Source: DASPXK01 sp035637315 (GTDB lineage: Bacteria > Chloroflexota > UBA6077 > JACCZL01). Taken from it: DNA of 10,237 bases. The position numbers and the translations under genes were made by a program. Where the stretch lies: positions 1 through 10,237 of the forward strand of contig DASPXK010000135.1 in NCBI GenBank assembly GCA_035637315.1, in the 5' to 3' direction. Of the stretch, positions 5,301-10,237 are shown piece by piece. Within the stretch, counting starts at the first letter, position 1, and every line of letters begins with the position of its first letter. The notes beneath the pieces are model-generated. The model worked only from the letters and a program-made list of their open reading frames with translations. It was not told where the DNA came from and did not search any database.

Positions 5301-7199
5301 CTATTCGCAGCCGCGGGCCGGGCGTTGGGGCGGCTGGCGCCAGTCGTTGCCGTTGGGCCCGCCGTAGGTCCAGACCGTCGCCTCGGTCTGGACGCCGTCG
5401 ACTACCACGTAGTACTCGTAGAAGTTCTTCGGGTCGCGGGCGAATCCGACATTCACCTCGTTGAAGTCCCAGACGGGATACCGAAGCCCGTCCGCCTCGG
5501 CCATTCGCCGCACGCCATCTCCGACAAACTCCTTCTCGCCGCCGTTTGGCTTGGACCACAGCTGGACGTTGTCCGGCTTGTAGCGACACGGGACGGACTC
5601 GTTGGCCGGGCCTGGCATCAGCAGCTGCGCGGTGACGTTCGCGCGCTCGGCGTCCTTCGTCTCTGCGCCGTCCCTGGGCCAGACGATCTCGATCCGACTG
5701 GCGACGCGATCGGTCGGCAGCGGCCGCACTTCCTCGTCGATGATGAACGGCTCGCCGCCGATCATGTAGATGCTGTAGTCGCGGATGTCCGGGTTGTGCT
5801 GCGAGCCCGGCAGGTCGATGACGTAGAACCCGTCTCGAGCGGTGATCGTGTCGGTCTTTCCGAACTTGGTCACCAGCGTCGCCCGCCTGGCCGTGGCCGG
5901 CACACGGTGAGTCACGTCGAGCGGCGAGTTGTTCCAGACGACCGTCGTTCGCTTCGGGCCGCGTTCCAGGACGACCTGGCTGAGCTGGGCCGGCCAGATG
6001 AACTGGACTCGGTTCGCGTTTGACGTCAGGATCGACTTGACCTGCTCCGGCGTTGGCACCTCTGCGCTGCCCGGCCAACTGTAGACAGCCGAGCGGACGT
6101 TAGAAAAATAGGTCGCCCCAACCTGATAGGCTACGTAGGCCGGTTTGAGGCTCAGGTCGTTGCGAGCCAGGCCCCACATCTCGGTGTTGTTTTCGGGCGC
6201 CTCGTCCACCAGCTTGTAGATGCCGTATCGGTCGACGCCAGCGGCCAGAGCTAGCGCCATGCTCTGGATCACGTAAGAAGCCTGTTGGTCCAGCGTTGCC
6301 CGCAGCCCACCGGGCGGCAGCGGATTGGACGGGTCGTCGTACGGGACGACGTTGCTCTCGGATATCCAGATCGGCTTCTTTATCCCGCGCAGCTCCAGGA
6401 TCTCGCGAAAGATGAGTGGCTGGGTATACGAGTTGAGCGGCGCGCTGTAGGCGTGCAGGCTGACCACGTCGAAGTAGTGGTTGTTGCGCCTGGCTTCAGG
6501 ATCGCGGGCGATGACCTCGAGCAATGGACCCAGGTAAGGCGGCCGGCCATAGTGCTTGTCCCACCAGTATGCGAACCCGCCGGCGATCACCCGCGCCTTG
6601 GGGTTGACCTCCTTGATGTTCAGATACGCGACCTTCAGCAGTTGGGCGTACTCCTCGTACGAGCCATCCCAGGTGTACCGCGTGCTTGGGTCGAAGAGGT
6701 CAGGCTCGTTCCAGACCACCCAGTTGTCGACGACCCCCTTGTGCCGCGCGACCAGCTTGCGAACGAACTGGCCCCAATAATTCTTCGCATCGTTGTAGGG
6801 CAGGTTAAGGCCCTGCGGGCGGTCGATGGGACGGCCGCGGGGAGGGTCAATCGAGGCCCACTGGGGCGTGTAGATGATCACGCCGACCATCGTCACGCCT
6901 CGCCCGGCCTGGGCGCGGATGATCTCATCCGAGTAGTACAGCTCCTTCCAGCTATCTGGCCCGTCCCGCTGGATCAGGGACCAGGGGAAGATGACACGGT
7001 CCCAGCGCGCGCCCGCGTTGAGTGCCAGATCAGGAGCAGCTACGCCCTGGACTATGCCGAAGCGACCATCGGGGTTCGCCACAGGCGGTAGTGGGGCCAC
7101 GGCGATCGGGCCCGGATCAGCCCGGACCGGGACAGACGACAGTGCTGACAGCAGCGCGAGGGCGGCAAGGAGCGCCGCGATTCGAGTATTCAGGTGCAT
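5301..7199 (-). CDS. Secreted clan GH-A glycoside hydrolase-like protein with C-terminal beta domains
   Basis: Predicted exported protein of 632 aa with a TIM-barrel glycosidase domain. The ATG at 7199 is preferred because it opens a signal peptide (HLNTR, then about 17 hydrophobic residues, VPVRA/D cleavage near residue 27); an in-frame TTG at 7220 would add seven residues. The barrel spans about residues 45-370. The VVWNEPD motif places the likely acid/base at Glu165, and PIWISESN at the end of a strand places the likely nucleophile at Glu281, as in GH39/GH5-like clan A enzymes; SLHAYS (His249) lies between. From about 395 to 490 a beta-sandwich follows (TTVVWNNSPLDVTHRVPATA), and from about 500 to 615 a second one (IEIVWPRDGAE, PVWDFNEVNVGFARDP, YYVVVDGVQTEATVW). 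The mature protein has just two cysteines (538 and 631), perhaps a disulfide. The substrate cannot be told from sequence. It converges on nuoN and is probably unrelated to it in function. Confidence 0.85.
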   Translation of the reverse strand: MHLNTRIAALLAALALLSALSSVPVRADPGPIAVAPLPPVANPDGRFGIVQGVAAPDLALNAGARWDRVIFPWSLIQRDGPDSWKELYYSDEIIRAQAGRGVTMVGVIIYTPQWASIDPPRGRPIDRPQGLNLPYNDAKNYWGQFVRKLVARHKGVVDNWVVWNEPDLFDPSTRYTWDGSYEEYAQLLKVAYLNIKEVNPKARVIAGGFAYWWDKHYGRPPYLGPLLEVIARDPEARRNNHYFDVVSLHAYSAPLNSYTQPLIFREILELRGIKKPIWISESNVVPYDDPSNPLPPGGLRATLDQQASYVIQSMALALAAGVDRYGIYKLVDEAPENNTEMWGLARNDLSLKPAYVAYQVGATYFSNVRSAVYSWPGSAEVPTPEQVKSILTSNANRVQFIWPAQLSQVVLERGPKRTTVVWNNSPLDVTHRVPATARRATLVTKFGKTDTITARDGFYVIDLPGSQHNPDIRDYSIYMIGGEPFIIDEEVRPLPTDRVASRIEIVWPRDGAETKDAERANVTAQLLMPGPANESVPCRYKPDNVQLWSKPNGGEKEFVGDGVRRMAEADGLRYPVWDFNEVNVGFARDPKNFYEYYVVVDGVQTEATVWTYGGPNGNDWRQPPQRPARGCE

Positions 7200-7256
7200 G
7201 CAGGTCCCTGAGGCTCGCAAGTTGGGCCCGTGCGGCGGGCAATTTTAGGGGCGAGG

Positions 7257-7285
7257 ATAGTACCAGGCGGCGGCCCCCGGGCCAA
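7257..7285 (-). promoter_or_regulatory. Possible promoter of the glycoside hydrolase gene
   Basis: On the - strand, TTGGCC (7285-7280) and TACTAT (7262-7257) are separated by 17 bases, a sigma-70-like arrangement with four of six matches in each box. The expected transcript start would lie about 50 bases before the ATG at 7199. In GC-rich DNA such matches are weak evidence, but this AT-rich box is among the few in the gap. Confidence 0.3.
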
Positions 7286-7291
7286 AGGCCG

Positions 7292-7345
7292 GCGCGCCAC
7301 GTTGAATTTCGGAGTAGGTCCGTTGCTCAGAAACGAGTGGCGCGC
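7292..7345. repeat. Inverted repeat in the gap between the PIN toxin and glycoside hydrolase genes
   Basis: GCGCGCCAC (7292-7300) is exactly complementary to GTGGCGCGC (7337-7345). A further 3 bp pair (7301-7303 with 7332-7334) across a two-base bulge, and a small nested stem CGGA/TCCG lies at 7310-7322. It is 42 bases downstream of the PIN gene stop on the - strand, so it could end or attenuate that transcript before the glycoside hydrolase gene. The fold is visible; the role is a guess. Confidence 0.4.
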
Positions 7346-7387
7346 AGGGGGGTTTCGCTGTTCAGGATGACAGCCGATCCGATCCGG

Positions 7388-7858
7388 TTAGGAGGCCAGG
7401 CGGAGCTGAGGAAAGTAGGTCCGGTAGTACCCTCGATCCCGAGTCAGGAGCCGGTCGGCATGCACGAGCGCGTGCGCGCCGATCAAGAAGTCTCCGACCA
7501 GGTGCTGACGGACCGAGATGCTCGCGCCGCACTCGTCGCATGGGAGGGTCTGGACCGTGCCGCAGTCGGGACAGGCGAGCTGCCCAGGTTGGCGCGCCCG
7601 ATACTGGCGCCAGGCATGCCCAGCTGTGCTCAGGGCCTCAGCGCCTGACGGCTCGAGTCGCACGCCAGTGTTCGTCAGAAAACTGTTCAAGTCGGCCGGG
7701 CCCGCGAAAGTCGCGGCCAGTTCCGCGTAAACGGTCTCGCAGATGATCAATGCTCCGGCCCGAGCAGCGTCTGCGAGGGCACGCCTGGATGAAGACAGAT
7801 GAGGCGCGTCAGGGATCAGGATGTCGAGGAAGACGTTCGTGTCGACAGCCGCTATCAC
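7388..7858 (-). CDS. PIN-domain toxin (VapC-like) with inserted zinc ribbon
   Basis: Predicted Mg2+-dependent ribonuclease toxin of a type II toxin-antitoxin pair. It has 156 aa from a GTG start that overlaps the antitoxin stop by four bases (GTGA). PIN active-site acids are visible in order: Asp6 in AAVDTNVFLD, Glu46 in VYAELAA, Asp123 in VGDFLIGAHA, and Asp141 in LLTRDRGYY. Between the second and third acids, residues 96-110 hold CPDCG...CDECG (Cys96, 99, 107, 110), a compact four-cysteine knuckle that most VapC proteins lack. I have a memory of similar PIN proteins with this insert in other bacteria, so it is probably a subfamily rather than a unique fusion. The end, YYRTYFPQLRL, is the usual PIN C-terminus. 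The target RNA is unknown. The name VapC is by family, not by proven activity. Confidence 0.9.
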   Translation of the reverse strand: MIAAVDTNVFLDILIPDAPHLSSSRRALADAARAGALIICETVYAELAATFAGPADLNSFLTNTGVRLEPSGAEALSTAGHAWRQYRARQPGQLACPDCGTVQTLPCDECGASISVRQHLVGDFLIGAHALVHADRLLTRDRGYYRTYFPQLRLAS

Positions 7859-8115
7859 GGCCCACGCATCTCCTCCACCAGTCGGTCTGGGTCCTGTCCG
7901 GCCAGCCCCCTCAAGTATCCGAGGTAGGCGTCGAAGGGAGAGCTTACGAGCCGCTTCTGGACGCGGAAGCCTAGGCCGTCTTTGACGAACTCGATCTCAT
8001 CGCCGGGCCTCAAACCCAGCTGAGCCCGCACGTCCTTCGGGATCGTGACCTGGCCCTTGCTCGTCAGCTTGCTGCGCGCTGGTCTCATCCGCCGCCGATG
8101 TGGTAAGGAAATCAT
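7855..8115 (-). CDS. AbrB/MazE-fold antitoxin of the PIN toxin
   Basis: Small DNA-binding antitoxin of 86 aa lying directly upstream of, and overlapping, the PIN toxin gene. The swapped-hairpin AbrB domain is at about residues 15-55: SKLTSKGQVTIPKDVRAQLGL, split here as SKLTSKGQVT and IPKDVRAQLGL, then RPGDEIEFVKDG and FRVQKR. The C-terminal part (about 58-86, FDAYLGYLRGL...PDRLVEEMRGP) is probably the toxin-binding tail. The ATG at 8115 has AGGTAAAG just upstream, but a good -10 box lies so close that the mRNA would be nearly leaderless. The second ATG at 8088 (MRPARSKLTSKGQ) would give 77 aa with the usual short lead before the domain, and is a real alternative. Such antitoxins normally repress their own operon together with the toxin. 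Confidence 0.88.
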   Translation of the reverse strand: MISLPHRRRMRPARSKLTSKGQVTIPKDVRAQLGLRPGDEIEFVKDGLGFRVQKRLVSSPFDAYLGYLRGLAGQDPDRLVEEMRGP

Positions 8116-8120
8116 TCTTT

Positions 8121-8155
8121 ACCTAATTGTAAGGTCACGCCGCACGGTCGCGCAA
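8121..8155 (-). promoter_or_regulatory. Promoter and candidate operator of the toxin-antitoxin pair
   Basis: On the - strand a -10 box TACAAT (8131-8126, five of six matches) lies 18 bases from a weak -35 TTGCGC (8155-8150). An imperfect palindrome, ACCT at 8121-8124 and AGGT at 8132-8135 with AA...TAA between, covers the -10 box, as expected for an operator bound by the AbrB antitoxin. The transcript would begin near 8119, only about four bases before the ATG at 8115. The sequence pattern is seen; binding is inferred. Confidence 0.45.
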
Positions 8156-8206
8156 GACGGCTCGCGTGGGGAACGCGCCCGCGCGGTGGCGCAGAAGGGG
8201 GCATGC

Positions 8207-8212
8207 TACACT
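8207..8212 (+). promoter_or_regulatory. Possible -10 box for the dehydrogenase gene
   Basis: TACACT preceded by GC (GCTACACT) sits about 73 bases before the dehydrogenase ATG, in the gap between divergent genes. No convincing -35 lies 16-18 bases upstream. TTGACC and TTGACT occur downstream at 8226-8238 without a matching -10, so they look less likely to be the promoter. Confidence 0.3.
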
Positions 8213-8234
8213 CGGACGGCCAGGTTTGACCCTT

Positions 8235-8262
8235 GACTCCAGACTCTGCACTCTGGAGCTGT
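8235..8262 (+). repeat. Degenerate period-7 repeat tract upstream of the dehydrogenase
   Basis: The tract reads as four heptamers: GACTCCA, GACTCTG, CACTCTG, GAGCTGT. The same bases can fold as a 7-bp stem (8237-8243 with 8252-8258) with an 8-base loop. It ends just before the ribosome binding site. It resembles the better-preserved GACTTCG array downstream of the same gene. Confidence 0.5.
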
Positions 8263-8284
8263 ACTGACGGGAGGGAAACTCGAC

Positions 8285-9175
8285 ATGGCTGGTGGTAAGG
8301 TCGGCTTCATCGGGCTGGGCAAGATGGGCCGCCCGATGACTCAACAGTTGCTCAAGACCGGATTTGACGTGACCATCCACAATCGCAGCCGGGCAGTGGT
8401 GGACGAGCTGGCTGGCGAGGGTGCCAGGCCTGCCAGCTCACCACGGGAGGTGGCCCAGGCGAGCGACTTCGTGTTGACCTGCCTGCCCACCCCGGCGTCG
8501 GTCGAGGAAGTCTACCTGGGCCCCAGCGGCATCGCCGAGGGCGGACGGGCCGGACAGGTCTGGATCGACCACAGCACGGTTAGCCCGGCCACCAACGCCC
8601 GCTGCGCCGAGGCGGCCGCGGCAAAGGGGGCTGCCTTTCTGGACGCTCCGGTCAGCGGCGGGCCCGGCGGAGCGCAGGCGGGCACCCTCACGATCATGGT
8701 GGGTGGCGACGCCGCCGCGTTCGAGAAGGCCGCGGCCGTCTTCCAGGCGATGGGCAAGAACATCAAGCATTGCGGTGGCCAGGGGACCGGCACGATCGTC
8801 AAGCTGGTCAATCAGCTGCTGGTTGGCGTGCACACAGTCGCGGCTGTCGAGGGCTTCGTAATGGGCGTCAAGGCGGGCGCCGACCCGAAGGTGATGCTGG
8901 ACGTGCTGGGGACCAGCTTCGGCGCCAGCGCGATGCTCAACCGCCACGTCCCGCTGATCCTCCAGCGCAAGTTCGACCCAGCTACACCCGTCAGCCTGAT
9001 CCTCAAAGACCTTGGCCTGATCCATAGCTTTGGCCAGGAACTCGGCACGCGGCTGCTGCTCACCAGCACGTCGCTCGAGCTGTTCAAGGAGGCCAGCCAG
9101 CTTGGCCTGGGCGACCAGGATATGTCCGCGATGGTCCAACCTGCCGAGCGCATCGCCGGAGTCGAGGTGAAATGA
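8285..9175 (+). CDS. 3-hydroxyisobutyrate dehydrogenase family protein (beta-hydroxyacid dehydrogenase)
   Basis: Cytoplasmic NAD(P)-dependent oxidoreductase acting on a small beta-hydroxy acid or its semialdehyde. It has 296 aa, the usual size for the family. The ATG is supported by GGGAGGG at 8269-8275, nine bases upstream. The N-terminal Rossmann domain starts with VGFIGLGKMGRPM (residues 6-18). The second strand ends in HNRSR (32-36) rather than with an Asp, which favours NADPH over NADH. The substrate-binding motif DAPVSGGPGGAQAGTL is at 120-135. The catalytic lysine is Lys173 in GTIVKLVNQLL, with Asn176 next to it, and KDL at 241-243 is the conserved C-terminal contact. Possible substrates include 3-hydroxyisobutyrate, tartronate semialdehyde, glyoxylate or succinic semialdehyde; sequence alone does not decide. 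It stands alone, with divergent and convergent neighbours of unrelated kind. Confidence 0.92.
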   Translation: MAGGKVGFIGLGKMGRPMTQQLLKTGFDVTIHNRSRAVVDELAGEGARPASSPREVAQASDFVLTCLPTPASVEEVYLGPSGIAEGGRAGQVWIDHSTVSPATNARCAEAAAAKGAAFLDAPVSGGPGGAQAGTLTIMVGGDAAAFEKAAAVFQAMGKNIKHCGGQGTGTIVKLVNQLLVGVHTVAAVEGFVMGVKAGADPKVMLDVLGTSFGASAMLNRHVPLILQRKFDPATPVSLILKDLGLIHSFGQELGTRLLLTSTSLELFKEASQLGLGDQDMSAMVQPAERIAGVEVK

Positions 9176-9214
9176 CTCGGGTTCAGACTTCGGACTTCGG
9201 ACTTCGGACTCGGG
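9174..9214. repeat. Heptamer array (GACTTCG) spanning two convergent stop codons
   Basis: Three exact copies of GACTTCG occupy 9186-9206, followed by GACTCGG at 9207-9213. Another GACTCGG lies at 9174-9180, five bases before the array, so GACTCGGG bounds the array as a direct repeat. The stop of the dehydrogenase (9173-9175) and of the transporter on the other strand (9185-9183) are both inside or at the edge of the tract. The repeat therefore encodes the last residues of the transporter (VRSPKSEV). Confidence 0.8.
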
Positions 9215-10237
9215 TAAGGAGCGCCGCGCTGGCCAGGGTGAGCAGGCCGGCCAAGAAGAGTGCCGTCCGAAGGCTGCCCGTCAGGTCGGCGAGCAGGCCC
9301 GCGCCGGCCGCCCCAAGCGGCTGAGAGATCGACCAGACGGCCGAGCCGAGTCCGGTCAGCTCCCCGGCCCGGTCTCTGGGGAGCAGATCGGCCAGGAGCG
9401 GGAAGAGCAGCACCGTGCAGGCGGCGTTTGCGACGCCGACGGCCGCCAGAATCACGAACGCCTGCGCCACCGTCTGGGCTGCCGCGCCGGCCAGGCAAGC
9501 AGCCCCGTAGCCGAGCAGGCCCAGTCCCAGCACCCGCTGCTTGCCAAACCGGTCGCCGAGGGCGCCGGCTGGGAGTGCGAAAAGGGCCGTCGTGGCCACC
9601 GCGACCAGCAGCAGCTGGAACGCAGTGCTCGTCTCGACACGGAGCTCGTCCACGCCGTAGCGGGTCAAGAAAGGCACCACCCCACCGGTCCCAAGCCAGA
9701 ATAGGCCGGTGACACAGACGTACTTCGCCAGCTCTCGCTCGGCGAGCACGCCGCGAATGTAGGCCAGCGGTCGCAGTGAAGGGCGCACGGGAGGGCCGGG
9801 CTGGTTCGGGTTAGGTGGCTCGCGGATACCCAGAAACGTTGTCGCGAAGCCGGCCGCGACGGCCACTGCGACCAGCCCGAACACCAGCCCCTCGCGCTCC
9901 TCCCAGAGCAGGCTCGCGGCGGCCAGCAGGGCCACCTGGCCGGTCATATTCGCCACCCCCATTGCGCCGCCCACTCGGCCGCGCTGCTGGCTGGGGACGA
10001 TGTCCGCCAGGAGCGCCAGATACGGGTCGTAGGCGACCGCGAGGAAAAAGGCCAGAACCGCCAACAGGGCCACCGCCGACCAGAACGGCGGGTGGGCAGC
10101 CAGTGCGAGCAGGCTCAGGACGACCAGTGGGACGCCCACCAGAAAGAACGGCCGTCGGCGTCCGAGCGGGGAGCGGGTGCGGTCGCTCAAGGCGCCCACG
10201 AGCGGCTGCGCCAGGCCGCCGATGAAGCTTCGCTCCT
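9183..10237 (-). CDS. MFS transporter, N-terminus beyond the window
   Basis: Inner-membrane secondary transporter of the major facilitator superfamily. The frame stays open past the GTG at 10199 to the window end, and the residues encoded there (RSFIGGLAQPL) lead straight into VGALSDRTRSPLGRRRPF, the loop 2-3 motif A of MFS proteins. The gene therefore starts outside, and an annotation beginning at 10199 would lack TM1 and TM2. About ten helices follow, with ADIVPSQQRGRVGGAMGVANMTGQ around TM4-TM5, split here as ADIVPSQQRGR and VGGAMGVANMTGQ, and a second-half motif A copy GALGDRFGKQR. The first motif resembles glycoside-pentoside-hexuronide and sucrose transporter types, so a sugar is a possible substrate, but this is weak. 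The C-terminal VRSPKSEV is encoded by a heptamer repeat. The gene converges on the dehydrogenase with seven bases between stops. Confidence 0.88.
   Translation of the reverse strand, partial: ERSFIGGLAQPLVGALSDRTRSPLGRRRPFFLVGVPLVVLSLLALAAHPPFWSAVALLAVLAFFLAVAYDPYLALLADIVPSQQRGRVGGAMGVANMTGQVALLAAASLLWEEREGLVFGLVAVAVAAGFATTFLGIREPPNPNQPGPPVRPSLRPLAYIRGVLAERELAKYVCVTGLFWLGTGGVVPFLTRYGVDELRVETSTAFQLLLVAVATTALFALPAGALGDRFGKQRVLGLGLLGYGAACLAGAAAQTVAQAFVILAAVGVANAACTVLLFPLLADLLPRDRAGELTGLGSAVWSISQPLGAAGAGLLADLTGSLRTALFLAGLLTLASAALLTRVRSPKSEV

Noticed and set aside
5275..6078. 267-codon - strand frame overlapping the glycoside hydrolase gene in another frame
   Set aside because: It lies within the coding region of the better-supported gene, is very rich in Arg and Gly, and has no domain signature.
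8226..8238. TTGACC/TTGACT as a -35 box for the dehydrogenase
   Set aside because: No acceptable -10 lies 16-18 bases downstream, and part of the match belongs to the heptamer repeat tract.
10197..10199. GTG at 10199 as the start of the MFS transporter
   Set aside because: The frame upstream encodes RSFIGGLAQPL, which belongs to the conserved MFS helix 2 and loop 2-3 region, so the gene continues beyond the window.

Overview
The window is GC-rich, and its conserved genes are read with GTG, TTG and ATG starts. Gene content points to Chloroflexota. The signs are a secreted clan-A glycoside hydrolase with two C-terminal beta domains of a type I associate with that phylum, a zinc-ribbon PIN/AbrB pair, short GC-rich hairpin repeats that translate as TPRPPS-like peptides, and heptamer GACTTCG-type arrays. 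This is an inference from style and family knowledge; no marker gene settles it.

Bases 1-5162 hold the 3' part of a respiratory complex I (NADH:quinone oxidoreductase) operon on the + strand: nuoH (5'-truncated by the window), nuoI, nuoJ, nuoK, nuoL, nuoN. They encode the quinone-site membrane subunit, the 2x[4Fe-4S] connecting subunit, the small membrane subunits J and K, and two antiporter-like subunits. nuoK/nuoL and nuoL/nuoN overlap by ATGA, so translation is probably coupled. nuoM, normally between nuoL and nuoN, is absent, and the 4-base overlap leaves no room for a remnant. NuoL is short (564 aa): the linker between its penultimate and last membrane helices, which forms the long lateral helix in ordinary complex I, is roughly half the usual length. 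NuoL has Ala where the near-universal TM5 Glu should be, and NuoN has Glu where the TM7 Lys should be. Together these suggest an altered complex I with two antiporter modules. A perfect 22-bp GC-rich hairpin element sits between nuoI and nuoJ.

Bases 5163-5300 are a convergent intergenic region with a long hairpin, a likely two-way terminator. Bases 5301-7199 (- strand) encode the secreted glycoside hydrolase-like protein. Bases 7388-8115 (- strand) are a VapBC-type toxin-antitoxin pair: an AbrB-fold antitoxin and a PIN toxin carrying an internal four-cysteine zinc ribbon, with a promoter and palindrome just upstream.

Bases 8285-9175 (+ strand) encode a beta-hydroxyacid dehydrogenase of the 3-hydroxyisobutyrate dehydrogenase family, probably NADPH-linked. 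It is flanked on both sides by period-7 repeat tracts; the 3' tract contains its stop codon and that of the convergent MFS transporter (9183-window end, - strand, N-terminus missing). No gap without a gene exceeds 300 bases. No tRNA, rRNA, CRISPR array or transposase was seen.
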